Source of the DNA: Axinella damicornis
Lineage: Eukaryota > Porifera > Demospongiae > Axinellida > Axinellidae
Length of the DNA: 64,000 bases
Assembly: GCA_963931865.1 (NCBI GenBank)
Contig: OZ007507.1
Span: 721,139 to 785,138, forward strand
Reading direction: 5' to 3'
Position numbers and translations under genes: made by a program. The notes under the pieces were generated by a model. That model did no database searches. It saw only the letters and a program-made list of their open reading frames with translations, and was not told the DNA's origin. This document shows, piece by piece, positions 21,901 to 33,600 of the stretch (its first letter is position 1; each line of letters opens with the position of its first letter).

Positions 21901-24693
21901 GTAAGGTTACACACAAGGAATGAAGCGGATACATACCCTAGTTATAGTTTAGCAACTGCTACCGGTGAAATGAAGGTGTGGCCTACTTGATTCTAATATT
22001 CGGGAACTCTTGGTTGCTGGAGAGCTCTGTGTTGACAGCCTCCAGCAGTTCCTGGCCATGCACGGAGTGATCCACCCATTGGAGGAGAGACAGCCACCAC
22101 GGACAGCTCGGGGTCTGCAGAGGGGAGTAGAATGAGGTGCTTGTTACACACTGCATCACCCCCCCCCCCTCCCCACAAATACACACCCACACACAACACA
22201 CCACTGGCTTTCTCTTGGGTTGGTTGGTTGCAGGCGTATCAGCTGATGGTTCACTGCTACTCATCTCCTGTGACTGAGTGCTCCCAACGTTCCGGATAGG
22301 CTGTATAGTGTCCGCAGAGTCACCATGCGTACTGTCACAAGACTGACAAGCCCCAGAAGAGTCATCCCCACTGTTAGAGTCACTAGCAGGATCTCCACAA
22401 CACTCTCCCCTTGCTAGCTCCCCCAGAACCTCTTCGGACTTCGTACCATCTGAGATTTGTTCTGGAGGCTGTACAGCATTTGCTTGAGATACACAAACAC
22501 TGGTGTCTCCACAACCCTTGCCCCCTGCCAGCTCCACCAGGTCCTCTCCACAACCCTTGTCCCTTGCCAGCTCCCCCAGTTCCTCTCCACAACCCTTGCC
22601 ACGTGCCAGCTCCTCTCCACAACCTTCATCCATTGGTAGCTCCCCAAGGTACTCTGCCTGAGCCCAGTTGGCCTGTGGGTGGAGGAACAGTCATGAGCAA
22701 TCTTTGCCTCCATGAGAGCACTTCAACACCACCAGCCTCATATCCCACCATCCGGCTTTGTCACTGTACCTCTAGCTTGGCACTGTCAATGGCTTGTTTG
22801 GACACTACCAGTCCCTCAACAGCTGCCCTGACTTGCGCCTCTGGCTTCTCACTGTATTTATCCCTCAACACCTTAGCCTGTGGTGTGTGTGCATGTGTGT
22901 GTGTGCATGTGTGTGTGTGTGTGTGTGGGGGGGGGGGGGGAGCTGAAAACACTCAAGGTGGGAGAACCCCGGGATCAAGGTTACGCATGGACGTACATCT
23001 TCAATCAAGTGATCATCCCTCAGCGTGTGTGAGTTTCCTGCCCTCCCTTCCCTCAGGAGCTGCGAGAGATTCTCCATCGTGTGAATACGCTGCAGGGAGT
23101 TCAACATGCACATAACAATATTCCCAATCGAGCTGCGGACTTCACCAAGTCAGTTGGTGAACTACCTGCAGCTTATCGCAGTCAACGTCATGTTTCTCGT
23201 GCTCCTGCCAGGCAAGCATAGCCTCCCGGTAGTTCTCCACTGCACAGTCCCACTGGAGCAGGGGATGAAACAGCCGTCAGGGAAGGTTTGGACAATCCAG
23301 CAAACATAACACCAATGTGTGTCTCTCCCACCTCCTCCTTGAGGATGAAGATGCCGGCCAGTCCGTTGAGAGTTGCCACGAGTTGCCGCAGTTCCTCCCT
23401 GGCTTCAACCTTAGCCTGCATGATCAGCTTGTCAAGGAGCTCAGGCATTGTCAAGCAACTGGGAGAAGGGGGAAATAGGGAGGGAGGGAGGGAGGGAGGG
23501 AGGGAGGGAGGGAGGGAGGGAGGGAGGGAGGGAGGGAGGGAGGGAGGGAGGGAGGGAGGGAGGGAGGGAGGGACGGAAGGACAGAGGGAGGGAAAGAGAG
23601 GGGGGAAGGGAGGTAAGCAGGGAGAGGAAATTAATAGTAAACTTATTCGTAGCATGCAGGTCACATGGAGGTCACATGCAGGTCACATGGAGCCTGACAG
23701 TCAATAACTGGATGATCATTGTCCTCACTTCTTGCTGCTGATGTTAATAGGCAGGTAGCCACCCCTGACAATCTGAGGGTGGCAGCAGGCTTGCCGCAGT
23801 CTATGGAGTGGGGTCATCAGCTGTGCAAACATGAGGGAGGGGGCGAGGGAGGGGGGGGTGGGAGGGAGGGAAGGGGGAGGAAGGGAGGGAGGCAGGAGGG
23901 AGGGAGGGAAGGAGGGAGGGAGCAATTGATCTTGGACTACTCCATCCCTCATTGGTTTGTATATGTACCGTACTCTCGCGAAAGTCCGCCCATGGGCGCT
24001 GCTTACTTTCTCACCAAACAGGGGGGTGGGTGCTCTTTCGAGTGTTTCCGCATTCAACCTCGAAAGAGCACCCACCTTTGTTTACGTACACAAGTAGCAA
24101 TAGCAGCGATCGAGCAGCGATCGAGCAGCAATCGCGCGTGAGTCAAAGCCCTCTCAGCACATCTACATCGCTGGAGTCACTAGCAACATCACCGCTCACC
24201 ACGTTATCTTCGCTGCCGCCAAGCGCTGGCTGAGGTCCAGCGTGGAGGCCGCGGGGCTGTCGTCAGTACAGGCAAGCCAGGCAACACACATGGACACCAT
24301 AGATACGGATACACAGACTAATAGAGACTTGCTGCAAGGAGGTTCTTACCTCAGATACACTGGAACATCTCACCAATGCGCTCCATCGCCTGTTACACGA
24401 GGCACGAGGCTATAGCACGAGGGTGGGCGCTCATTCGAGTAAACTTTGACCCTATATAGAAAATTGAGCCAAAAGTGGGGGGTGGGCGCTCTTTGCGGAG
24501 TGGGCGGACTTTCGCGAGAGTACGGTATATTCACTGAAGAGTTTAACACACGGAGGGAGGGAGGGAGGGAGGGAGGGAGGGAGATGGAAAAGTATCAGTA
24601 CATGACTCGTGGCTAACCTTCTGCACAGTGGACTGCAGCAGGCTTGAGAGAGTGAGGCTACTCTCAGGAAGGTAGGCTAGGACCTGGAGGCAT

Positions 24694-24724
<31 letters not shown>

Positions 24725-25326
24725 TGAGGAGTCAGAACAACTCCTGCAAAGTCATCACAGAGGTCACTAGACAATAGTTTACTGGGTAGTGGAAGGTCAC
24801 ACCTCTCTCACCTTGGCTAAATCAGAGGTGCATGTCTGCTGTTGGCGACGGTAAAAGTACGCCTCCACTGCACTGAAGTGGAGCCAGTGGATTTCCTCCA
24901 TCTGATCGGGAAGCTGCAGCTGTGGAGAGAGGACGATATTATCACGATAGTATGAGAAACAACTTCAAATAGAACACATCTTAGTGGCAGTGGTTAGCAT
25001 GTTCTTCACAAGAAACAGCAAGAACTAAAATGTCACAAGTGTCATAATCACGATAATGGATATTAAATATCTTTATCACGATAAAATTACGATCATCGCA
25101 CGGCCCTACAAGATAGTGATATTTCTATGGCTGGATCTTTCTGTACCTCATCAGCAACGTCCGCTTTGGAATTCCTCCACATGAGTTTGGAGAAGAGGGA
25201 GATCATGGGGCCCTCCCTGCCCAGCATGAAGGGGTGCCACACCAGTCGGTTGAACCAGAACAACTGCGAATATGGGTCCACACCCAGGAACACTACCAGG
25301 CCATACAGGTCTGTGTGTGAGTGTGT

Positions 25327-25357
<31 letters not shown>

Positions 25358-28300
25358 GGGGACAACACATAACTATGTATGCATGGAGATATCTCACACA
25401 CACACGTCACATGCATCCACAAACACACACAGGCACGCACACACACACACACACACATACACAGGTAAGGTCCTCACCTGTGAGGTCTTTCATGACTGGG
25501 GTACCAGTGACACACCAGTGGTTCACTCCACTCAGCTTCTGGGTCATCTCTGCTGCCTGTGGAGAGCACATTCACAGCAGTGTCAGCAGAACACAGACAT
25601 TATACACAGACACACATTCACAGCTGGCCAGCAGAACACAGACACATGCACATACACGTAACCCACCCACCTTGGTGTGGGTGCTCTCTACCAGCTGAGC
25701 TTCATCAAGACAGATCTGAAGAGAACGGAGTGAGCATGCTACCAACGTACGTACCCACATAGTGATTGTACAACAGGCTCACCCTCCACCACTTCACAGC
25801 AGGCAGTGGGCTCGGAGGACAGGTGTGCCGTTTCTGGTGACGAAGAACCCTGGACACTAGCAACAGAGGTCAGAGTACATGTTGAGTCGTTAGAGGTACA
25901 TACAGTAGCTGTGCACATGCAGTCGGACAAGGAGAATTCCTTCCTTCTCCACATCGTTCTGTTTCCTTCCTTCTCCACATCATTCTGTTTACTGTGCACA
26001 ACCCATTCCTGATTCTCAAGGTAAGGCAGCTAGGGCTTACGTGTTACTGGCGGGTGGTCATTAGGGGCTAAACGATCAGGTGACAGCGAAGTAGAGATGC
26101 TAGCGTGTTTGAGCAAATCATGCAAACTACAAGCATATTAGGAAGCTTCCCTTGTCTTGTGACCCCTAGCGGTTGTAGTAAACTGTTTCAGCATCAGCTG
26201 CATACTGTCTATTGTCAGTAGATGCATGTGTTAGTCTGATTTACGTTCGTGGCTGTTGGCATGGTCAACTTCTGTCCTCAGAGTCTCGTAGGCCACAAGG
26301 ACAATGTCATAGGAGACCAGTTCAAATGGGGATACATACTTCTGTGAGACACCCCTGTATTGCTGAGGAGGTGGGGGGGGGGGGGGGGGGGGGGGGGATG
26401 AGGGGGAGGAGGGAGAGAAGGAGGGGAATTACTCACCGATATACCTTATGCCAGTGTTCCTCCCAAAGGAGATCAAAACACTTCATGCATTTCAATGACC
26501 ACATCTCGGCTCTTCATATCTAAGAAATACTAGCATCCTTGATCTTAAAAACTGCCAATTCTGGGTTCACTCACCAGGACTTTCAGAGCCCCTGGCTGCG
26601 TGTGTTTGCGTATCTCATCCTCCCACTGCTGAGCTATGGACGTTGGGGAAATGATGAGGGTTGCACCAGCTGGGAGAGGCTGTGAAAGACAGGTGGAGGG
26701 TTGGGACAGAGAGAGGTGAGATGGGAGGAGGGGAGGGTAGAGGGGAAGGAAGGGAACAGGGGAGGAGAGAGGAAGAAGGAAGGGGAAAAGGAGAAGAGAG
26801 AGGAGGGGAGAGTAGAGGGATAGTAGAGGGATTGGAAGGGGGAGAGAGGAGGAAGGAGGTGGAAGGGAGTAATGAAGGGGGGGGGGGGGGGGGGGGGGGA
26901 TAGGTAGGGAGGAAGGGGGAAGGAGGGATGGGACAGTACAACAAACTCCAACCAGAATACATGATACAGTACAATTGACTTTGTTGCAAGTACTCACCTT
27001 GTCCAAAAGACATTTAATGCAGACAAAAGTGTCATGCCTTGATGTGTGAAAGTCGGCGCACTTGGAGTGCTGCCACACCAGGCACCTCTCACACTGCACA
27101 AACTCCCCCTGGTAGTTGCCCTCGCTGGTGGCACCACACAGACACTTCACCACGTCCTGGGGGCCAGAGGACCCAACATCCTTCACAGGACTCTGGTAGA
27201 CCTTTGAGGGAGATCGGATGCACACGGGGGGTTGCTTTGATGGGGAACTGGCCGGTTGTTGATCTGAGTCTGCCACCTCCTTGGGCAGGCTGGAGTAACT
27301 GTGTTCACGGTCCTCTCCTGGCCACTTGTGAGCCAGAATGAGCGCCAGCATTTCCACCGTCTTCCCAAGGCCCATCTCGTCCGCTAGGATGCCTCCCTTG
27401 GGCAACACAGCTGGTGGGAACCGCCTGTTAGAAAACCTATGAAGAACAATACATCAAACCACTGTATTATGTGCTAATGTGCCACCTTTTGGAACTTGAG
27501 GCTTTTGGGAGGATCACTAGCAACTTTCCACAGCAACAATTAGACTTCAGAACAGCTACTCTAGATTGCTTACACACCTACAAGCTGGAGAATGCTCAAC
27601 TTAGCACAGCAAACTAGAGCTCAGCAGTATCAATACCAGGCATATTGTGATCCCCAATTGTACTGTGTATTGAAGCTAGGTTCAAAGGTCATATGTGTTG
27701 GTAGCCATACAGTATACTCACTCTCCAGTGTGCGGGTTGTAGTAGACCGGACAGTCCAACCCTGTTACTGAGGTCGGGATCTCCATCCACAGCATATGTA
27801 GGGGGTACCTCCCTCCAACTTCCACCTCCTCTACACCCTCCCCTACCACCCCCTCTCTCCGCATCATCCAGGCCACGGCACGACACTGGTACCCCCTCAG
27901 CACAGCAGTTAGGTGAGGGAGTAGGGAGCTAGGGTCCAACTCAGGATCAGATGCCCCTCCCAGGTTCTCACACCTCCTCCGCTGCACATCGGTGTAGAAC
28001 CGGCGGATCTTAGCCACAATGCTCAGCTGATGCTTGGAAGGAGACACCAACCCTACATGGACAACATTAAATCACAGCTGTCCAATCCGTAGTACACCTG
28101 TGCCAACACCTGCAGATTTATTGTACCAAATTTTAACTATCACAATAACCAGCCCACAGGTGAATGGCAGTTTGTGTAGCACTTCAAACCAAAATTTGAT
28201 GACCCACTGGTGGACACCTTTCCCTGGGTACAGGAATGAAACCCTTGAGTTCACACACAAGATCAGGCGGGAGTCTAACCAATGGGTCACCCCATGCAGA

Positions 28301-29081
28301 AGCAGGCAGCTAAGTTTTGATCATGCAACTAGTCAAGTGGCGGCACATTCTAAAATTCATTCAAGTATGTGTGTGTGTGGCTGGCTATACCTCCTTCCAT
28401 GTGTGTGGTGCAGAGACCAGGGTATAGAACGTCCACCATGGCCTTACAGCGATCGACTACAATTGACTTCCTTGGAACTACGGAGGAGTATTCATACTCA
28501 CAAATCGAGTCTGATGCCCAGAGTTCAATTTCTCTGAAACAGCAGTCAGAGGAGATGTTTTCTCTGTCTGCTGAGAAAAACAACCTTGCAAGCTTCCCTT
28601 GCTTCGTGTGCACCAGTGAGCGTACCGTACAAGCACCATCAAAGCTGAGATCTGGCTCAATCTTGGCCGGGATGGAAATAGTGTCGGCTCCAACTTCAAT
28701 TTTTACCAGCTGCTTTCCACCAGCAGTCCACTGCAGAGAAAAATTTGCAAGCCCACTGGGAACGTTAAGAAACCCCCCCAGGTCACATCTCTGTTCAAGC
28801 CTCACAGAGAGCTTGGCGATGGGGATTCCGTGGAACTGAAATCTCGAGCTGGGTGAGTAGACTGGAATAGAGACCGCAGGGTCGAGCAGTTGGGCGGACG
28901 AGGTGAGTTCTCTCGGGTCAGAAGATGCCTGTTGCGATGCTGGAACCTCACTGTTCTCGTCTACCGGTTGGAGAGCGTTCGCGCTACCTCGAGGAATAAT
29001 GAAAGCAAATTCTTTCCTCTTGATGGCGTTTTCTCCCTCCAGGCGCTGGGGACTGGACCGCTTGCGTCTTCTAGAAGGCAT
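15398..29081 (-). CDS. SHPRH: E3 ubiquitin ligase / SNF2 helicase SHPRH
   Basis: Orthologue of SHPRH, the SNF2-type ATPase and RING E3 ligase that polyubiquitinates PCNA in DNA damage tolerance. 32 minus-strand exons in consistent phase, 1587 aa: 28391-29081 (ATG), 27722-28052, 26998-27424, 26575-26679, 26245-26362, 25783-25856, 25671-25715, 25478-25556, 25147-25310, 24812-24919, 24618-24683, 23729-23820, 23332-23458, 23166-23252, 22997-23089, 22770-22877, 22202-22672, 21987-22114, 21342-21399, 20835-20953, 19963-20052, 19584-19666, 19371-19444, 18933-19076, 18641-18742, 18496-18555, 17624-17827 (RING), 17261-17353, 16912-16998, 16480-16658, 16101-16199, 15398-15455. Motifs: Walker [24 protein letters not shown]...CVKCLL-like, Walker [48 protein letters not shown]...CPLC, helicase-[14 protein letters not shown]-terminus [12 protein letters not shown]. 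Human is about 1683 aa; the linker-histone domain is not seen here. Confidence 0.95.
16804..16885. repeat. Minisatellite, 16-17 bp unit
   Basis: Five units of CAGGTACAGACCAACA and variants, in the SHPRH intron next to exon 16912-16998. Confidence 0.8.
17040..17265. repeat. 32-bp minisatellite carrying splice-donor copies
   Basis: Seven units of 32 bases. On the minus strand each contains (T/C)(C/T)GTGAGTC or a close variant, the same sequence as the real donor of SHPRH exon 17261-17353 (CATCT|gtgagtc), which forms one end of the array. Confidence 0.9.
17840..18015. repeat. CT-rich tract at the SHPRH RING-exon acceptor
   Basis: Read on the minus strand this is about 170 bases of C/T (CCCT-like) ending at the acceptor of exon 17624-17827, so it forms an extended polypyrimidine tract. 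Confidence 0.85.
18837..18925. repeat. (CA)n microsatellite
   Basis: Long CA run within a SHPRH intron beside exon 18933-19076. Confidence 0.95.
20172..20828. repeat. 36-bp minisatellite, about 18 units, in SHPRH intron
   Basis: Unit TTCCCTGAAGAGCAGCCTCC plus TCCTTCCTCACCCCCC. It begins a few bases from the donor of exon 20835-20953 (minus strand GAAAT|gtgagg), and every unit carries GGGGTGAGG on the minus strand. The open frame through it on the plus strand is a by-product of the repeat (36 is a multiple of three). Confidence 0.92.
21135..21226. repeat. GGGGA-rich simple repeat
   Basis: G-rich purine stretch in the SHPRH intron between exons 20835-20953 and 21342-21399. Confidence 0.85.
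23475..23578. repeat. (AGGG)n array next to a SHPRH acceptor
   Basis: About 25 AGGG units. On the minus strand it is (CCCT)n, ending about 17 bases before the acceptor of exon 23332-23458. Confidence 0.95.
23968..24525. mobile_element. MITE-like element with 27-bp terminal repeats
   Basis: Perfect inverted ends at 23966-23992 and 24501-24527 (TACCGTACTCTCGCGAAAGT and so on). If the outer TA on each side is a target duplication, the element is 23968-24525 with ends CCGTACTCTCGCG. Inside is a smaller inverted repeat (GTGCTCTTTCGAG ... CTCGAAAGAGCAC). No transposase seen. Lies in a SHPRH intron. TA target sites suggest a Tc1/mariner-type source (inference). Confidence 0.88.
24694..24723. repeat. 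Poly-G run (30), poly-C in the SHPRH transcript
   Basis: On the minus strand a 30-base C run about 10 bases before the acceptor of exon 24618-24683. Confidence 0.95.
26373..26397. repeat. Poly-G run (25) beside a SHPRH acceptor
   Basis: On the minus strand a C run about 10 bases before the acceptor of exon 26245-26362. Confidence 0.95.
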
Positions 29082-29343
29082 CTGAGCTCCTTGGGTTGTG
29101 CAGAGGAAACCTGGCCTGGAGAAAGGCGCTCAGGCGGGAGCTCAGGCTAAAAGAGAGCTCACTGTGCTAGCGCAGCTGGTTCTGGTTTTTCGCGCCAGCG
29201 GGAAAATAGATTATGGCGTCACTACCTGTTTACAATCGAATTACGCAAATCTGCATTTAGTGGGCGTGGCTCACTTACTCCCAATCTTTCAGCTGTGGAG
29301 GAGCTGGCCTGACGTACTGCTTCGAGAGAATACACTAGCAAAG
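29082..29343. promoter_or_regulatory. Head-to-head spacer, SHPRH / LDLRAP1-like
   Basis: 262 bases separate the two start codons, which point away from each other, so a shared bidirectional promoter is likely. Contains GGGCGTGGC (Sp/KLF-like) near 29260. No TATA box evident. Confidence 0.55.
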
Positions 29344-30309
29344 ATGGCAAAGCTGCTGGACATGGTGCGCAACAGTCCGATCAGCAAGCGGCGCATGGGG
29401 GGATACTCCCTCCTGCAGGCAGAAAGCAAAGATCCTTTCGTGCGAGGTATCAACTTCCACGCCCACTTCGTTGCCTCTTGCCTGGTCAAAGGGAAGCACG
29501 ATAATCCACAGTGCCAGGAGATTGTGAAGACCGCATGGGAGGTGGCGCAGAAAAGCGGGAAATCGCTGAGGAAGGTAGTAATCACCGTCAAAGCTACCAG
29601 CTTACGCGTTAAGGACGTGAGCTCGAAAGCAACTAACGACTATCCGATCTACTTGGTATCCTATTGTGGAGCATCTGCACAAGTGGACTTCCTCTTCTTC
29701 TTCATACAGAAGTCCAAGGTCGATAAAACGCTGCACGTGGAGGTATTCAAGTTCTCCAATGCCTCCAAGGTGACTGCAGCTACACTGACTGTGGCGAAGG
29801 CCTTCAATATTGCATTCAAAGCATGGATGTCAGAAAAGAAGAGAAAGGAACGAGAGAACTCCAGCTGCCGAGGGTCTGAATCCCCTCTGGTACCCAGAAA
29901 GTACCTTGGTGCTGCAAAGGAAGTAAACAACCTAACGAAGATTGCTCCAGCGGTTGCGAAAACCGCAGGACCCTACACGCCCCCAGCTACCCGCAGACCC
30001 CCACACGAAGACATCAAATCAAGACAGAGAAGTGGATCATTTGGTGACTCGCCAGATTCTGCACCCCAAAATCTAGCAATCGTGCGGGTTCGGGCAGAGA
30101 ATGAGGTGACGGGGAGCACCCACGATGTTACCATAACGGATGAGTTTGACAACGAGTTCCGAGAGTTGGCAGAAAGTCATCCCCAGCCAGACATCCTTAG
30201 CACTAACCTAGGCGAGAAGCCAGACTCTTTTGATCTCATCCAGATCCAGCAGCACGTTGACCCGGGCTCTGTGGAGGACCTCACAGCTGCTGAAGAACCC
30301 GAAGATTGA
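29344..30309 (+). CDS. LDLRAP1: PTB-domain endocytic adaptor, LDLRAP1/ARH-like
   Basis: Single-exon gene, 321 aa from ATG at 29344 (AAGATGG context). Residues about 35-165 form a phosphotyrosine-binding domain of the ARH type: FHAHFVASCLVKG at the start, IYLVSYCGASAQVDFLFFFI in the middle, and the C-terminal helix TLTVAKAFNIAFKAW, which closely follows TLTVAQAFKVAFEFW of human ARH. ARH links NPxY tails of LDL-family receptors to clathrin coats. Near residue 270, DNEFRELAESH matches the AP-2 beta-appendage helix of ARH (D..F..LA.SR) but with His for the key Arg. I see no LLDLE clathrin box. Earlier in-frame codons exist but are not ATG. An intronless gene among intron-rich neighbours may be a retrocopy. 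Confidence 0.85.
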   Translation: MAKLLDMVRNSPISKRRMGGYSLLQAESKDPFVRGINFHAHFVASCLVKGKHDNPQCQEIVKTAWEVAQKSGKSLRKVVITVKATSLRVKDVSSKATNDYPIYLVSYCGASAQVDFLFFFIQKSKVDKTLHVEVFKFSNASKVTAATLTVAKAFNIAFKAWMSEKKRKERENSSCRGSESPLVPRKYLGAAKEVNNLTKIAPAVAKTAGPYTPPATRRPPHEDIKSRQRSGSFGDSPDSAPQNLAIVRVRAENEVTGSTHDVTITDEFDNEFRELAESHPQPDILSTNLGEKPDSFDLIQIQQHVDPGSVEDLTAAEEPED

Positions 30310-30638
30310 GGTTACAGAGATTAATAGGTGTACTACATCAATTTACCATGATACATGACAGCTTTTAGTAGTGAAGATTTTTATACACTTTTGATTTATA
30401 TGAAACTGGTGCTCCTGAATGTCCAGGAATATTCTGCATCCATGGCAATTAATATTTTTGTTCTTGCTCCTGAATGTATCCATGGCAATAATAGTTTTAT
30501 ACAACTGTTCTAAATCTTGGCCTAGTTTCCAGTTCTTTAGCAGCATCTTTCAGTGCTGACGGCCTGCATGAAATTTATCAGCATTGCATATGAGCCAGTT
30601 ATATGGCCATATCATGTATTACATAATTATCATGTTTA
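30310..30638. other. Convergent spacer, LDLRAP1-like / TTC23-like
   Basis: Likely 3' UTRs of both genes. Includes a short direct repeat of GCTCCTGAATGT with ATCCATGGCAAT (near 30410 and 30470). Confidence 0.5.
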
Positions 30639-33600
30639 TCAGAGCAGCTGTTGTAACCACTGCTCATCATATGTGCCTGTAGCTTCTACCTGTGTGAGAC
30701 ACATGCATGCAGGTGGGTAGACATAGCCTCGTTCCCAGGCCTCCGCCCAGACTTTATCTCGCAGACTTTTCTCCACGGCTGCGAGATAAAGTCTGGGCGG
30801 AGGCCTGGGAACGAGGCTAGGTAGACATGTGCAGACCGAGCAAATATATTCTGCACCAGTTGCTAGGTTTGCTGTCTCAAACACAACAATTATGTTTTGC
30901 CTGAGCATGCCCTCCCCCACATTTCCCTCCCTCACCCTGATACAACCTCCAGTGTCTCAGTGATGGTGATGGTCTCCTTGTGCTTTGCTCCAAGGGCTAA
31001 GCTGTACATGTCTCTAGCCTAATATCAGCAGGGTAGATGAGAAGCAATAGTAGGCATCTACGAATCCAATTCTGCACTTGTAACTTACGTTAGTGAGATA
31101 CTTCCTGGCCTGCTCCACCTTTCCCAGTGTGAGGTACACTGATCCCAGGAGCTTGTACGAATGTGCCACCTGTGAAGATGTTAAATCCCACAAGTGTACA
31201 CGCACCAAGCGAGTGAGTCAGCTTGTTTCAGAAGCTCCCTCACCTCTTGACTTGGATCACCAAAGGTTCTCTTCTTTGCAGCAATGACTTCCTCCAGGAG
31301 GGGTATTGCCCGCTAGGTGTATATTAGGATGCCAGGAAACTCTGATGACAGTTGCGTGGTGGTCACATGACAGTTGTAGTATGGTCACATGAAAATTGTA
31401 CTATTGTCACATGACAGTCCTTGCCTCTTGTGAATCCCGGTCTGTCAACAGAATGCGGCACAGCTCCTCCTGAGGCAACACACAGGTGGATGTGAAGGTG
31501 AAATTAAACTACACAAATGATGACATCATACCTTGCAAACTATCGACTTCTCATGATGTCTCCCATGTACTATAGAGTAAATGGAATGTGCTCTCTGCAA
31601 CAACTCCTCTGCTGAACCTGGCCAGAAACACAGCATCTGTTAAGCTGTCTCTTTCTCTCCCTCCTTTTAACCCCTCCCTCTCACCCAGACCGTGCTCTTC
31701 AGCTGCCATGCCCGCCAGTGCTACCAACACTCCACCCACCTGCTCAGAATCAGCTCCATGACTGGAAGCAAGATACACAGTCAGAGAATGGAACGACATC
31801 ACACGCTATCCCACCTTGATTCTGCAACCTCAAGTGCCTCTTCCAGGAGTTCAACAGCTCTGGGCCGGTCACCGCAACCATCCTGCCATTCAGCCTTCCA
31901 CAAACACCAATGCATTCAGTAAGATGACATCCAGCCAATATCACCACCAGCTGCCACCAACTTACAGTGGCTAGCTCTCTGAGTAATGGGACAAGCAGGG
32001 GGTGCTTGGGGCCATACGCAGCCTTGCACAACTCCACCGCCTACGAGAAAACAGCAGAATATGAAATTCCATTTGTGTAATTGGAGGATTGTGTATACCT
32101 TCTTAAAACAATCTCTTGCAAGTTCGGACTTCCCTTGCTTGAAACACAGTCTGTTGGGTATATGTCACCACAGTCTATCACTCCAGCAAGGTATCATTAT
32201 GTATTAGTGCTTATGCAGTGGGAATAGAGACCAAATACTAGCCTCGTACCCAGGCCTTCTCACCCCACTGTTTGTCGCTTACTGCAAGTGACAAACGCTG
32301 GGGTGAGAAGGCCAGGGAACGATATGCTAATGTAATGCACTGAGAGCTAGAATCAGAGCGACCTCTTGATCTCAGCTATCCAAGGTTTTAGCTCCAGTCC
32401 CGATTCTCAAGGTCAGGCATCTAAGGTATTTCAGTTTGGTAGAGATACGACAGCTGCCCAAAGATATTTTTAACCTTAAGTTCTCAATAGCAGTGTAGCA
32501 TGTGTGTGCATGCGTGTGCTTACCTGCCCCTGGCAGCTGAAATATCCAAGTCCAGCTGAGCATCCCTCTGCCCCTCTTGCATCCTGGTCAATCTCTGGGC
32601 CGTCTTCTCCGCCTTCAGTAAAGACCTCTCGGCCTCAGCAAGTCTGGAACTTCATTAGGAGCAACAACGCATTTTGCTTTGAACATCATCCTAGAAGATT
32701 CACCTACTCTTGAGTTCGGCTTCCCATGAAGAGTTGAAGACAGCTGTTAAATAGCTCCTTATTTCATTAACTATAATCCGTCCCACTCATCATCCCACGG
32801 AACAAGGATACTTTCCTTGGATTGTGGACACCCGTCCGACCACATAGTGTGCTACTGCAAGGTGGTACACAGCCTCAGGGGGAGGATCATGTGATGTCAC
32901 ATGACCTCCAGGCAGAAGGAGGATGCCACGCCCCTTTGTGGCATGGATCAGTGCCTGCTCTGGTAAGTCTACGTATAAAGAGGCATCCATCATAAACGGT
33001 CAAGAGCGCATGATGACATCATTGTTTTTTCACGGCGGATCATTGTTTCCTCCGTCGTGAAAAAGAATGATGTCATCATACGCTCTTGAAACGGTACACA
33101 GGTGAGGGGCCCAAATACACAAGTTGTGATTTAGCTTCCTACTCTGAACTAGCACAAATTGTCCTAGGAACTTCGCCAAAGACATCACTATTATCGTACC
33201 TTCCAGGTCAAGGTAGGATTTCCCTAACTGAATGTGGCAGGCTGCAAACTGCCAGTGGGAGCCTCCGTACACGATGCGAGAGAGTGCCGTGCACTTCACC
33301 CAATGCTGGATTGCTTCTCCCTAGCAGTAACAACAACCGAGAGGCAGATCTCAACACACTCTTGGACACTGCAGCTGCACATGAAGGGTTCAGTCACTGG
33401 ACAGCTCCCGTTATAAACAATCAAAGGTCAAAGGGCAAAATGTGCAAGGCTGGATGATCGATCGAACTATGCACAGCCAAATATAAAATCCAACAGTCCA
33501 AAATTACAGTCCGAAGTTATACGATGCTGTATTCCAAAGAGGGGAGTCAAGATGGTGGTTATTCGCACTCAAGAGTCGTTCTTTCGAGGACTGCTCAAAT

